Shown: positions 7,892-16,832 of the stretch, piece by piece
Position numbering within the stretch: position 1 is the first letter of the stretch
How the letters are laid out: each line of letters opens with the position of its first letter
Source: an uncultured Piscinibacter sp.
GTDB taxonomy: Bacteria > Pseudomonadota > Gammaproteobacteria > Burkholderiales > Burkholderiaceae_C
Length of the DNA stretch: 43,934 nucleotides
NCBI RefSeq assembly: GCF_937952055.1
Contig: NZ_CALFYO010000023.1
Span: 1 to 43,934, forward strand
Direction: 5' to 3'
The notes under the pieces: model-generated
Databases searched by the model: none
What the model was told of the DNA's origin: nothing
What the model saw: only the letters and a program-made list of their open reading frames with translations
Made by a program: the position numbers and the translations under genes

Positions 7892-10603
7892 ATGGACCTC
7901 ACCGGCCTGGCCACCACCAAGATCCAGCCGCCGCGCGCGCGCAGCACCCGCATTGCGCGGCCGGCGCTCGACGCGGCGCTGCGCGAAGCGATGCGCACGC
8001 GCCGCCTGGTGCTGCTGGTCGCGCCGGCCGGCTTCGGCAAGACCTCGGCGCTGGCCGGGCAGATCGCTGCGCTCGACGCGGGCACGGCGCTGGCCTGGGT
8101 CTCGCTCGACGAGGACGACGACCCGGCGCGCCTGTTCGGTGCGCTGGCCGCCGCGCTGGAACCGTTCGACCTGCCCTGGCGCAGCGCGCCGTCCGCGCTG
8201 GCCGGCCGCCTCGGCGAGGAGGATGGCGGCGCGCGCGCCGCCGTGGCCGAGCTGGTCAACGCGCTCGCTGCGAGCGACGCGCCGCATGGCCTGATCGTCT
8301 TCGACGACCTGCACCGCGTTCAGTCGCCCGAGGTGCATGTGCTGCTCGAGGCGCTGCTGGAGCGGTTGCCATCGCAATGGACGGTGGTGATCTCCACGCG
8401 CGTCGCGCCGCGCCTGCCGCTGGCGCGCTGGCGCGCCGCCGACGAGCTGGCCGAGTTCGGCCAGGATGCGCTGCGCTTCAGCATGGACGAGGCGCGCGCG
8501 CTGGCCGAGGCCGAGCAGGCGCCGGGGCTGGAGGCGCGCCTGTCCGAGCTGATGGCGCGCACCCAGGGCTGGCCGGCCGGCCTGAGGCTGTGCTTCGCGG
8601 CGCTGCGCGGCCGTGCCGGCGCCGCGCCGCTGGGCACCGCCGGTGCGCGTCCGGCGGCGGTGGACCGCAGCCTGTTCGACTACCTCGCCTGCGAGATCAT
8701 CGACGAGATGCCGATCGCGCTGCACGACTTCATGGTGCGCAGCTCGGTGCTGCCGGTGCTCACCGCCGAGGCTGCCGCCGCGGTGACCGGCGACGCGCGC
8801 GCCGCACAGCGACTCGACGAGATCGAGCGCCGCGGCCTGTTCGTCACCGCGCTCGACGCCGACGAGCGCACGCTGGTGCTGCATGACCTGTTCCGCGATG
8901 CGCTGGAGGACCGCCTGCGCAAGCGCTTCCCCGACGAGCTGCCGGTGCTGCTGCGCCGTGCCGCGGCGGTCGAGCACGATCCGCTGCGCCGCGTGTCGCT
9001 GCTGCTGCACGCCGGCGACTGGGCGGCGGCCGAGGCGGCGTTGGCCGCGATCGTCGACGAACTGCTGGTCGAAGGGCAGGGGCCGGAGGTATCGCGACTG
9101 GTCGCACAGTTCCCGGCCGGCTGGCGCGAGCGTTCGTCGCGGCTGCTGCGCTTCGAGGCGATTGCCGTGTGCATGCGCTGGCGCTGGAGCGAGATGGCGA
9201 TGCTGATGGAAGCCGCGGTCGCGGCAGCGCGGCACTCCGGCGACGTCGGCGAGCTGCGTCTCTCGCAGGCCATGCTGCTCGCGGCCTGGAACGCCGACGA
9301 CCAGGTCGAGCGCGCACAGGCGCTGTCCGACGAGCTCGTCGCGCAGGACTTGCCGCCGGAGGCCGAGCTGCTGGTGCTCGACGCCCAGTGCACGCTGCTG
9401 CACGACCGCGGCGACTTCGAAGCGCTGCGCGAGCGCTTCACCCAGGTGCTGCAGCGCCTCGAGGACCACGGCTCGCTGCTCAACTGGTGGGAGTGCTCGC
9501 CGCCCACCTCGTGGGCCGGCCTGCCTGGCATGGCGCCGCTGCTCGAGCGCTACGGGCGCGAGGCGCTGCGCCGCATCGGCGAGCGCGAGCTGCCGGTGCG
9601 CGCCACGCTGCATGCGCTGCAGGCCGCGTCGCTGGTGTGGGCCGGGCGCATCGACGAGGCGCAGGCCAGCGCGTGCCAGGCCGAGGCCGATGCGCGCTGG
9701 CTGGCGCGCTCCTCGGAGATCGCCGTCGCGCTGAACCTCATCCGCACATACATCGCCGCGCTGCATGGCGACGCTGCCGAGGTGCAGGGCCGGCTGGAGG
9801 CGCTCTTCACGCAGGAAACCGAGCACGCCTCGCCGAGCCGGCTGCGCTTCTGGCGCGCCCATGTGGCCCGCATCGCCGTGCGCGCGCTCGACCTGCTCGG
9901 CGCCGGCGGGGCGGCGCTGCGCCACTGGCAGAGCTGGCACCCGAAGCCGGCTGCAGCGGGCGACGTCGACCCGCTGGCCGCGCGCATCCTCGCCGCCGAG
10001 GGCCGCTGGGCCGACGCGGCCGACGCCTTCACCGCGCTGCTGCCCCACGCCGCCGAGCTGGACATGCTCGGCCAGGGCATCGAGCTGCAGCTGCGTGGCG
10101 CGCATGCGCTGCTGCGCGCCGGGCGTGCGGCGCAGGCCGGCGCGCCGCTGGCCGAGGCCCTGCAGCGTGTGGCCGACGCGGGCAGCGACGGCCATGCGCT
10201 GATGGCCGGCCCGGCGGTGCTCGGGGCACTGGCGGCGCAGGACTGGGCGCAGGCCCTGGATGCCTCGCAGCGCCGGCTGCTCGCTTCGCTGGCCGCACGC
10301 TCGGCAGCGCTGCGCGGAGCGTCCGCCGCGCCCGGCATGGCCGGGGCGGCCGGAGTCGACATGTCGGCCACGCCGGCACGGGAAAGCACGCCGGACGCGC
10401 CGGAGCCGGCGGCCCTGCTGCTCAGCAGCCGAGAGCGCGAGGTGCTCGAACGCATCGCCGCCGGCGACAGCAACAAGCTCATCGCCCGCGCGCTCGACAT
10501 CAGCCCGCACACCGTGAAGCGCCACGTGGCCAACATCCTCGACAAGCTCGCCTTGCAGTCGCGCGGCCAGGCAGCGGCCTGGCTGCGCGCCAACCCTCGA
10601 TAG
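7892..10603 (+). CDS. MalT-type LuxR family ATP-binding transcriptional regulator
   Basis: A 903-residue regulator of the signal-transduction ATPase (STAND) class. A P-loop APAGFGKT lies at 44-51, a Walker-B-like segment (LIVFDDLHR) near 133, then winged-helix and TPR-like helical repeats through about 800, and a C-terminal LuxR helix-turn-helix (about 842-900) with SREREVLERIAAG and SPHTVKRHVANIL. Proteins of this build oligomerise on binding an inducer and ATP, then activate transcription. The length matches MalT (about 900), but there are no maltose genes nearby, so I give no symbol. It sits 31 bases after the TPM operon and 22 before a thiol-disulfide lipoprotein gene; its targets are unknown. 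Confidence 0.9.
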   Translation: MDLTGLATTKIQPPRARSTRIARPALDAALREAMRTRRLVLLVAPAGFGKTSALAGQIAALDAGTALAWVSLDEDDDPARLFGALAAALEPFDLPWRSAPSALAGRLGEEDGGARAAVAELVNALAASDAPHGLIVFDDLHRVQSPEVHVLLEALLERLPSQWTVVISTRVAPRLPLARWRAADELAEFGQDALRFSMDEARALAEAEQAPGLEARLSELMARTQGWPAGLRLCFAALRGRAGAAPLGTAGARPAAVDRSLFDYLACEIIDEMPIALHDFMVRSSVLPVLTAEAAAAVTGDARAAQRLDEIERRGLFVTALDADERTLVLHDLFRDALEDRLRKRFPDELPVLLRRAAAVEHDPLRRVSLLLHAGDWAAAEAALAAIVDELLVEGQGPEVSRLVAQFPAGWRERSSRLLRFEAIAVCMRWRWSEMAMLMEAAVAAARHSGDVGELRLSQAMLLAAWNADDQVERAQALSDELVAQDLPPEAELLVLDAQCTLLHDRGDFEALRERFTQVLQRLEDHGSLLNWWECSPPTSWAGLPGMAPLLERYGREALRRIGERELPVRATLHALQAASLVWAGRIDEAQASACQAEADARWLARSSEIAVALNLIRTYIAALHGDAAEVQGRLEALFTQETEHASPSRLRFWRAHVARIAVRALDLLGAGGAALRHWQSWHPKPAAAGDVDPLAARILAAEGRWADAADAFTALLPHAAELDMLGQGIELQLRGAHALLRAGRAAQAGAPLAEALQRVADAGSDGHALMAGPAVLGALAAQDWAQALDASQRRLLASLAARSAALRGASAAPGMAGAAGVDMSATPARESTPDAPEPAALLLSSREREVLERIAAGDSNKLIARALDISPHTVKRHVANILDKLALQSRGQAAAWLRANPR

Positions 10604-10625
10604 CCCTTTCTCGGAGAATCGAACC

Positions 10626-11210
10626 ATGCAACGCCGTTCCCTCGTCCTGTCACTGGCCACGCTCGCGCTTGCGCCGCTGGCCGCCTGTTCGAAGAAGGAC
10701 GAATCCACAGCCGCCAGCCAGGCGGCCGCGCGCAAGCCCAGCGGTATCGAGGCCTACGCGATCGCCACGCGCGGCCACGGCTTCAGCGTCGGCGCGCTGA
10801 TGGCGGCGAACACCGTCTACGTGTTCTTCGATTCCACCTGCCCGCATTGCGCCGAGCTGTGGCAGGCCTCGCAGCCGCTGCTGAACCGGTTGAAGATGGT
10901 GTGGATCCCGATCGGCCTGCTGCGCCCGCAGTCGGGGCCGCAGGGCGCGACCATCCTCTCCGCGCCCGACCCCGCCAAGGCGATGAGCGAGCACGAGGCC
11001 AGTGTGCTGCAGCGCGGCGGCGGCATCAGCGTGCCGTCCAGTCTGTCGGACGAGGTGCTGCAGAAGGTGAAGGACAACACCGAACTGTTCCGGCAGCTGC
11101 AGGCCGAGAGCGTGCCGTTGATCGTCTATCGCAACGCGCAGTCCGGTCAGCACGGCATGCATGCCGGCGCGGTGGACACGGCGACGCTGGCGTCGCTGGC
11201 CGGGGTCTGA
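10626..11210 (+). CDS. Thioredoxin-fold lipoprotein, DsbC/DsbG-like
   Basis: A 194-residue protein with a lipoprotein signal (PLAAC, Cys21). A thioredoxin-like fold follows: the strand TVYVFFDST leads into the active site C72-P-H-C75, and VPLIVY (Pro164) supplies the cis-proline loop. The helical insertion between them (about 90-155) matches DsbC/DsbG/DsbA-type catalytic domains, but the N-terminal dimerisation domain of DsbC is missing. It is probably a membrane-tethered periplasmic thiol-disulfide oxidoreductase. A GGAG ribosome-binding site precedes the ATG. It lies 22 bases after the LuxR-type regulator and may be co-transcribed with it. Confidence 0.82.
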   Translation: MQRRSLVLSLATLALAPLAACSKKDESTAASQAAARKPSGIEAYAIATRGHGFSVGALMAANTVYVFFDSTCPHCAELWQASQPLLNRLKMVWIPIGLLRPQSGPQGATILSAPDPAKAMSEHEASVLQRGGGISVPSSLSDEVLQKVKDNTELFRQLQAESVPLIVYRNAQSGQHGMHAGAVDTATLASLAGV

Positions 11211-11304
11211 CGCGAGGCCCGCAGGGCTTGCGCTGACGAGGCGGATCTGCGTCAATGGCCAGCAATCAGCCATCCGTGGATGGTGCCTCGGAAGTGTGCG
11301 GACG

Positions 11305-12072
11305 ATGCGGACAATGACTCAGGCGTGGCGGATCGGCCGGTGGGCGCTGCTCCTGGCCGTCGCAGGATGCGGCGGTGGTGGCAGCGACCCGGTCGTCCTC
11401 CCGCCGGGGCACTTCACGCAGGGCATCTGGCGCGGGAGCGCCGTGCTCGACGGACAGGATCTCGGGCTGGTGGTGGGCATGATTGCCGCCAGCGGTCAGG
11501 CGAACCTGATCCTGTTCGCGGGTGACAGCCAGCTGCGCGGCAACGTCGAGTCGGACGGGGCCGCCCTGGACACGGCGTTCTCGGGCCTGTCGTTGTTCGG
11601 CGTGTCCGGGGACTTTTCCGAGCGATACGAGGTCGACGGCGGCACGGTGGCCGCGGGCGCGAGCCTGACCGCCGAGTTGACCGGATCGCTGTCAGGCCGC
11701 CCGCTCACGCTCGACCTCCAGTACGACACGCGCTACGAACGCCCCGCGTCGTTCGGGGTGATGGCGGGCGTCTGGCGCCGCGAGCTCGATGGCCACTTTC
11801 TCGAATGGCAGATCGATGCCAGCGGCCTGCTGGCAGGCACCGACTCGAACGGATGCGCGTACGCGGGACAGGTGACGATTCCCGACCCCACGCGCAACCT
11901 GTACCGCATGAGCTACCAGATCACGGGCTGCTACTCGAGCGCGCTGCAGGTGGACGGTCAGGCCGTGCTCGACGACGGCGCGGCTGCCGGTGACACCCTG
12001 CACAGCGCCGGCACCGGCGCCCTGGGCCCGCTGAACATCGACTCCTTCGTGGAACGGCTGACGCGCCAGTAG
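11305..12072 (+). CDS. Hypothetical lipoprotein
   Basis: A 255-residue protein. The ATG at 11305 is preferred because a GGAAG lies about 10 bases upstream and it opens straight into a lipoprotein signal ending AVAGC (Cys22), followed by GGGGSD. A second ATG at 11314 is possible. The mature protein is beta-rich, with alternating hydrophobic residues, and contains HFTQGIWRGSAVL and DSNGCAYAGQVTIPD, which suggest repeats of a small beta-barrel or lipocalin-like domain. I do not recognise a named family. Lipoproteins beginning CGGGG are frequent in Burkholderiales. Confidence 0.7.
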   Translation: MRTMTQAWRIGRWALLLAVAGCGGGGSDPVVLPPGHFTQGIWRGSAVLDGQDLGLVVGMIAASGQANLILFAGDSQLRGNVESDGAALDTAFSGLSLFGVSGDFSERYEVDGGTVAAGASLTAELTGSLSGRPLTLDLQYDTRYERPASFGVMAGVWRRELDGHFLEWQIDASGLLAGTDSNGCAYAGQVTIPDPTRNLYRMSYQITGCYSSALQVDGQAVLDDGAAAGDTLHSAGTGALGPLNIDSFVERLTRQ

Positions 12073-12106
12073 GAAGCCCGCGCCGCGCGCGGTGCGTTTC
12101 GCCCGG

Positions 12107-12514
12107 CTAGGCCCCGCCGACCTCGGCATCGGGCACGCGGCGGCGTGCCGTCACCTCGATCTCGATGCGCATGCGCTCGTCCAGCAAGGCGGCGCACAGC
12201 ATCGTCGCGGCCGGCCGCACCTCGCCCATGAAGCGGCGCAGTACCGGCACGCACGCGGCGAAGTCTTCGCGGCTCGGCACGATGTAGTGCACGCGCACCA
12301 CATCCTGCAGCGACGCGCCGGCGCGCGCCAGGGCGCTGGCGATGTTGGCGAAGCACTGCTCGGCCTGGGCGGCCGCTCCGTCGGGAATCGTCATCGTCGC
12401 GTAGTCGAAGCCGGTCGTTCCGGAGACGAAGATCCAGTCACCGTCGACGACGGCGCGCGAGTAGCCGATCTCCGCCTCGTAGGCGGAGCCGGAACCGATG
12501 AGGACACGGGTCAT
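12107..12514 (-). CDS. RidA/YjgF/YER057c family protein
   Basis: A 135-residue protein from the ATG at 12514 (MTRVLIGSGS); an upstream in-frame Met would add an unconserved 29-residue extension. The family pattern is present: GYSRAVVDGDWIFVSGTTG near the N-terminus, ANIASALARAGASLQDVVRV in the middle and the MRIEIEVTA strand at the end. Canonical RidA proteins hydrolyse reactive enamine/imine intermediates, using an arginine in the C-terminal R-x-x-x-E-(I/V) region. Here RMRIEIE keeps Arg and Glu, but other residues vary, so the substrate is uncertain. The gene converges with the preceding lipoprotein gene. Confidence 0.85.
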   Translation of the reverse strand: MTRVLIGSGSAYEAEIGYSRAVVDGDWIFVSGTTGFDYATMTIPDGAAAQAEQCFANIASALARAGASLQDVVRVHYIVPSREDFAACVPVLRRFMGEVRPAATMLCAALLDERMRIEIEVTARRRVPDAEVGGA

Positions 12515-12627
12515 GGTGGAGCGAGGTGGCTGCGGGAAGCGTAGTGTCGACCCTGCGAGCCGGACCGCGAAGTCTCGCCCTCGCGCAGGCATGACCGACA
12601 ATCGTTGCCGACCGCCACCCCGGCCCG

Positions 12628-12888
12628 ATGGCCCCGACCATGACCGACGTTCACGACCGCCCCCCGTTGCCCGACCGCCTGTCCATCGATCCGCGCAGCC
12701 CGCACCACGTGGCGGCGGTGTTCGCTCACGAGGTCGGCATCCGCTTCAACGGTGCGGAGCGCAACGACGTCGAGGAGTACTGCATCAGTGAAGGCTGGGT
12801 GCGCGTGCCGCACGGCCGTGCGGTGGACCGCAAGGGCAACCCGGTGATGCTCAAGCTCAAGGGGCGAGTCGAGGCGTTCTACCGCTGA
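12628..12888 (+). CDS. DUF3297 family small protein
   Basis: An 86-residue protein; the start may instead be the ATG at 12640 (MTDVHDRPP). It matches the DUF3297 pattern: LPDRLSIDPRSPHH, then VGIRFNGAERNDVEEYCISE and VDRKGNPVMLKLKG. The family is small, soluble, widespread in proteobacteria and of unknown function. It stands alone, divergent from the RidA gene and converging with the DUF3014 gene 15 bases away. Confidence 0.85.
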   Translation: MAPTMTDVHDRPPLPDRLSIDPRSPHHVAAVFAHEVGIRFNGAERNDVEEYCISEGWVRVPHGRAVDRKGNPVMLKLKGRVEAFYR

Positions 12889-12903
12889 GGCGCGGTCGTC
12901 GCG

Positions 12904-13749
12904 TCAGCGCGGCGACACGATCGCCTGCCGGAAGGCCGACAGCCAGCCCTTCAGGCGCTGTGCATGGGTCGTGCCGACGCGCACCATGATCTTCTGCCCG
13001 GACGACAGCGACTCGAGCTGCTCGTCCACGTACTCGTAGCGCACCCACGGCCTCGTCGAGGGCACCTCGCCCTTCACGTCGACCAGCTTCACCGCGGGCG
13101 GCCGCTTCGGCTCCGGCGCGGCGATCAGGTGGTCGACCACCTCGACGAGGCGGTCGTTGAAGTGGCCCTTCGGGTAGCCCAGCTCCGCGTAGGCCTGCTG
13201 GAACAGCGGGTACAGGCGCCGGTACAGCGCCGCCGCCTGCGCGGGCGGCACCGACGCGACGAAGGCGACGAAGGGCTCGTAGCGCGCCGCGTTGTCCGGC
13301 CCGATCAGCTCGGCGTCGCCGGCAATCAGGCGCTGCAGCTTGCCGGGCGTGGGCTGCACCGGCCACAGCCGCGACGCCGCCATCGGCCGCGCGAGGTTGT
13401 CCACCGTGACGACGGTGCGGCGCACGAAGCCGTCGACGTTCAGGAAGGCCAGCACGCCGGGCCTGCCCACGAGTTCGGCGAGCGCCGACTGCACCATGCC
13501 GTCGGACTGGTCGAGCGCCGGCAGCGGCGCCGGCGCCGGGGCTTCGGCGAGCGGCTCGATGGGGTGTTTCGGGCCGGCATCGGCCAGTGGCGCCGAGGCC
13601 GGCTCGGGCGCGGGCAGCGGCGCCGGCGCCTCGGCCACCGGCGGCGGCGGCGCCACCACCTTGCCCCGGGACAGCCACCACCAGGTGGCGCCGGTTACGG
13701 CGATCGCGACCAGCAGCCCCGCGATCAGGGCGATGTGGCGTCGTTGCAT
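12904..13749 (-). CDS. DUF3014 family membrane-anchored protein
   Basis: A 281-residue protein with one N-terminal transmembrane anchor (about 7-26), a Pro/Ala-rich linker (about 33-80) and a C-terminal domain with DUF3014 hallmarks: LNVDGFVRRTVVTVDNLAR, RLWPVQPTPGKL, YEPFVAFVASV and LYPLFQQAYAELGYP. The bulk of the protein should face the periplasm. The function of the family is unknown. It is monocistronic, with about 90 bases between its start and the EamA stop codon. Confidence 0.83.
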   Translation of the reverse strand: MQRRHIALIAGLLVAIAVTGATWWWLSRGKVVAPPPPVAEAPAPLPAPEPASAPLADAGPKHPIEPLAEAPAPAPLPALDQSDGMVQSALAELVGRPGVLAFLNVDGFVRRTVVTVDNLARPMAASRLWPVQPTPGKLQRLIAGDAELIGPDNAARYEPFVAFVASVPPAQAAALYRRLYPLFQQAYAELGYPKGHFNDRLVEVVDHLIAAPEPKRPPAVKLVDVKGEVPSTRPWVRYEYVDEQLESLSSGQKIMVRVGTTHAQRLKGWLSAFRQAIVSPR

Positions 13750-13841
13750 GCGGCCTCCGCGTGTTCCCTCGAACAGAGTGCGACCCGCAGGTTACGCCTG
13801 CGTTCGACCATATTTGTATCAATGTTTCGGTGCGAGCGGGG

Positions 13842-14837
13842 TCAATTCGGGTGCGCCGCGGCCGATTCGGGCTCCGGGCGGGCGCGCAGCGCCCACAGCA
13901 CGCCGGCCACCAGCAGCGCGATGCCGGCCAGCGTCGCGGCCGCCGGCCACTGCCGGCGCAGCACGAAGGCATAGGCCAGCGCCGACAGGGTCTCGAACAC
14001 GATCAGCTGCCCGGCGATGGTGGGCGGCAGGCGCTGGCTGGCCTCGTTCCAGCACAGCGTTCCGAGCCAGGAGGCGAACAGGCCGATGGCGAACATCAGA
14101 GCGACGAAGTCGGCCGCCCGCGGGCCGAACGGCATGGCGAACGGTGAACCGGACAGGGCGAACCAGGCCCAGGTCAGCGCATAGCCGAGCAGCGCCAGCG
14201 GCAGCGTCGCCAGGCCTTGCGCGGTGGCCCAGCCTCGCGGGCTGCGCTCGGGGTGGGCGCGCAGCCATTCGGCGTTGCGGATCGGGTACCAGGTCCAGCA
14301 GGCGACCGCGCCCACCGCCAGCGCCGCGCCGAGCAGGTAACGGCCGAGGTCGGCATCGGGCTCGGCCTTCAGCCGCTCGAGCTCGACATGGTTGACCAGC
14401 GCGATGCCGATGGCGATCAGCCCGAGCGAGGGTGCGAGCTGCGACCAGCGCAACGGATGCTCGCGCCGCGTGCCGGCGCGGTGGCCGCGCAGGTTGGCGG
14501 TGATGGCGATGACCACCGGCAGCGTGCCGATGATCATCGTCGGCAGCGGACCGCCGGCGCGCTGGATGGCGCTGGCAAGGAACAGGTAGTAGACGATGTT
14601 GCCGACCAGCGCCAGGCGCAGCGCTTCGCGCCAGTCGGCGCGGCTGAGCTGGCGCAGCGTGGCACGGTCGAGCCAGGCCAGCGGCAGCGCGATCAGACCG
14701 AAAGCGAGGTAGCGGCCGAACGACTGCAGCGTGGCCGGGTACTCGGGCAGCATCAGCGGGCCGACGAACACCAGGCCCCACATCAGGCCGGCGGCCAGGG
14801 CGAACAGCGTTCCGGTGAACAGGGGTGCGGCAAACAT
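13842..14837 (-). CDS. EamA/DMT family transporter
   Basis: A 331-residue membrane protein with about ten hydrophobic helices arranged as two EamA repeats (drug/metabolite transporter superfamily). The first opens with LFALAAGLMWGLVFVGPL; the second ends with the LLVAGVLWALRAR helix. The start at 14837 follows the AraC-family gene by 17 bases on the same strand, so the two are probably co-transcribed and the regulator may control this exporter. The frame extends upstream to 15362 but only in an overlapping reading of the regulator gene. Substrate is unknown; amino-acid or metabolite efflux is usual for the family. Confidence 0.85.
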   Translation of the reverse strand: MFAAPLFTGTLFALAAGLMWGLVFVGPLMLPEYPATLQSFGRYLAFGLIALPLAWLDRATLRQLSRADWREALRLALVGNIVYYLFLASAIQRAGGPLPTMIIGTLPVVIAITANLRGHRAGTRREHPLRWSQLAPSLGLIAIGIALVNHVELERLKAEPDADLGRYLLGAALAVGAVACWTWYPIRNAEWLRAHPERSPRGWATAQGLATLPLALLGYALTWAWFALSGSPFAMPFGPRAADFVALMFAIGLFASWLGTLCWNEASQRLPPTIAGQLIVFETLSALAYAFVLRRQWPAAATLAGIALLVAGVLWALRARPEPESAAAHPN

Positions 14838-14854
14838 GAGGCCGCGAGTGTCGC

Positions 14855-15697
14855 TCAGGCCCGCCGCGCCGGTCTTGTACCGAGTTGCTGCTGGTAGCGC
14901 GCCGGCGTTACCCCGTAGCGGTGCGCGAAGGCACGCGTCAGGTGGGCCTGATCGACCAGGCCGACGGCCGCGGCCACCTGCGCCGGCGCCTCGCCGGCGG
15001 CGAGCTGCCGCTTCGCCTCGAACAGGCGCAGCGCCATCAGCGTCTGCTGCGGCGTGGCATGGTGGGCGCGCTTGAACTGGCGCAGGAAGTGGAACGGACT
15101 GAGTCCCGCCACTGCGGCCAGCTCGTCGAGCGTGAGGCGCTCGCCGAGGTGCTCGCGCAGGAACTCGATCACACCCGCGAAGCGCGGCGTGCTTGCGTCG
15201 CGCGCCGCCTGCGCCACGCGGGCCGCGGGGCGCAGCGCGTGCACCAGATCGAGCAGCAGCGCGTCGAAGGCGAGGGGCTCCTGCGCATGCCAGAGCTGGC
15301 GCAGCAGCCGGCCTACGCGGCGTGCGCGCGGCGCGTCGCGGCGCACCGCCTCGGCGAACCACCAGCCGCGCTCGCCGCTGAGCTGCTCCAGCACGTCGGC
15401 GTCGATGTAGGCCATGGCGTAGCGCCAGCCGCCGCTCGTCTCGGCCCGGCCGGTGTGCAGCTCGTCGGGGTTCATCAGCACCAGCGTGCCGGCCGGCGCG
15501 AGGTGCTCCTCGCCGCGGTAGCGGAAGCGCTCCACGCCGGCCTCGATCGTGCCCAGGCCGAAGGCCTCGTGGGTGTGCGGCTCGAAGCTGTGGCGCACGA
15601 TGTGCGCGCGGTAGAGCTCCACGCCCGGGCGGTGCAGCGGGCGCTTGAACTCGGCGGCATCGAGCGCGTGCTCGAAGGTCTCGGGGACGGCTTCCAT
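14855..15697 (-). CDS. AraC family transcriptional regulator
   Basis: A 280-residue regulator if started at 15697 (MEAVPETFEHA); the in-frame ATG at 15718 is an alternative. The N-terminal cupin-like sensor domain (about 25-150) includes HTHEAFGLGTIEAGVERFRY and APAGTLVLMNPDELHTG, typical of AraC-binding domains. The C-terminal double helix-turn-helix (about 180-275) has LTLDELAAVAGLSPFHFLRQFKR and QAHLTRAFAHRYGVTPARY. It lies directly upstream of the EamA transporter gene and diverges from a small conserved ORF with only 48 bases between starts. Confidence 0.88.
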   Translation of the reverse strand: MEAVPETFEHALDAAEFKRPLHRPGVELYRAHIVRHSFEPHTHEAFGLGTIEAGVERFRYRGEEHLAPAGTLVLMNPDELHTGRAETSGGWRYAMAYIDADVLEQLSGERGWWFAEAVRRDAPRARRVGRLLRQLWHAQEPLAFDALLLDLVHALRPAARVAQAARDASTPRFAGVIEFLREHLGERLTLDELAAVAGLSPFHFLRQFKRAHHATPQQTLMALRLFEAKRQLAAGEAPAQVAAAVGLVDQAHLTRAFAHRYGVTPARYQQQLGTRPARRA

Positions 15698-15745
15698 GGT
15701 GGTCGGCGAGGGCACCATTCTCCGCGCTTGCGCTACCCTTGCCGC

Positions 15746-15970
15746 ATGAAGACCTTCAACGTCGAGCTGCAACGCATCAAGGCGATGTCCAACAGCCACG
15801 GCTTGGTGCGTGCGCGTGTGGACGCGATCGTGCAGCCGTCGCCGCCGCGTGACGAGGGCGAACCGAGCAGCACGCTGACGCTGACGGTGGAGAACGCGCG
15901 CGTGCTCTACCTGCTGCTCAAGCAGCAACTCGCCGAGGTGGACTCGCGCAAGGCGCGCAGCCAGCGCTGA
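15746..15970 (+). CDS. Small conserved-looking protein of unknown function
   Basis: A 74-residue protein, mostly helical and charged. Features are MKTFNVELQRIKAMSN at the start and LTVENARVLYLLLKQQLAEV at the end, which looks like a short amphipathic helix for dimerisation or partner binding. There is no signal peptide or known domain. It is preceded by a gap of 48 bases to the divergent regulator and its stop abuts the convergent RlpA stop exactly (15970/15971). Coding potential is supported by codon bias and its fit between neighbours. Confidence 0.65.
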   Translation: MKTFNVELQRIKAMSNSHGLVRARVDAIVQPSPPRDEGEPSSTLTLTVENARVLYLLLKQQLAEVDSRKARSQR

Positions 15971-16606
15971 TCACTCGGCGGCCGTGGCGGCCACGCGCTG
16001 CGGCGGCAGCTTCCATGCGCCGCTGCGGATCTCCGCGTGGGTCAGGCGGCGCACCTCCACCTTGGCGATGCCGCCGATGCCCAGCTTGCGCGCGGCGGCG
16101 CGGCTGAGATCGATGATGCGTCCCGGCTTGAAGGGGCCGCGGTCGTTGACGCGCACCACCACCTCGCGCTTGTTCCTCGGGTTGCGCACCAGCGCGTAGC
16201 TGGGCAGCGGCATGGTCTTGTGCGCCGCGGTCATGGCGTGCATGTCGTAGACCTCCCCGGTGGCCGTGCGCCGGCCGTGGAAGGGGCGGCCGTACCAGGA
16301 GGCGATGCCGGTCTCGACCAGCGGCACATCCTCGGCCTCGGGCTCGTAGCGCTCGCCCTTGATCTCGTAGGGCACGTTGGGCGGGCCCTGCGGGATCGCC
16401 GCCACGCGCGGCACCGCATCGGGCGGATGCGGCCGGGGCGCGGGCCTGGCGGGCACCGGCGGCGCGGGCGCGGCGGCGGCTTCCTCGCCGCCGGGCCACG
16501 GCAGCGGCAGGGTGGGCAGGCGCAGCGAGCTGCAGCCCGTGAGCAGCAGCGCGAATCCCAGCAGCACGATGGGGCGGCACAGGGCAGGGTGTTGAGGCAC
16601 GTCCAT
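15971..16606 (-). CDS. rlpA: RlpA-like septal ring lytic transglycosylase lipoprotein
   Basis: A 211-residue lipoprotein from the ATG at 16606, with the signal ending LLTGC (Cys25). After a Pro/Ala-rich linker comes a double-psi beta-barrel: ETGIASWYGRPFHGRRTATGE, MHAMTAAHKTMPLPS and VVVRVNDRGPF, then IIDLSRAAARKLG. These are the signature blocks of RlpA, with the catalytic-type Asp in NDRGPF. RlpA cleaves naked glycan strands at division septa. The C-terminal SPOR domain found in the longer members is absent here, so septal targeting may depend on other contacts or a separate SPOR protein. It diverges from the cytochrome c gene. Confidence 0.9.
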   Translation of the reverse strand: MDVPQHPALCRPIVLLGFALLLTGCSSLRLPTLPLPWPGGEEAAAAPAPPVPARPAPRPHPPDAVPRVAAIPQGPPNVPYEIKGERYEPEAEDVPLVETGIASWYGRPFHGRRTATGEVYDMHAMTAAHKTMPLPSYALVRNPRNKREVVVRVNDRGPFKPGRIIDLSRAAARKLGIGGIAKVEVRRLTHAEIRSGAWKLPPQRVAATAAE

Positions 16607-16832
16607 GGGCGCAGTGAACGGCGCAAGGCGTGTCTGCAGCGGCCGCGGAAACAGTTGTTCGCGGCGAACCGTGACAAGCGGACGGATCGCGGCGGCTCGG
16701 CAGGGGCAGATGCAAGTAACCGCAACCGACCGGCGAGGCGCGGGCGCAACAGCGGCGGCTGACATTCGGCAAGCCGAGTGCCGTCGGCGATGGACAGAAT
16801 CGCCAGATCACGATCGATGACGAGGAGTGATC

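Noticed and set aside
7892..10603. Assigning the regulator as MalT of a maltose regulon
   Set aside because: Length and domain order fit, but no maltose genes are in the window and the architecture is shared by many unrelated regulators.
7754..10735. Antisense ORF of almost 1000 codons opposite the MalT-type regulator
   Set aside because: Mirror of the real gene in a GC-rich frame. Composition is Arg/Gln/Ala-rich and no motif is seen.
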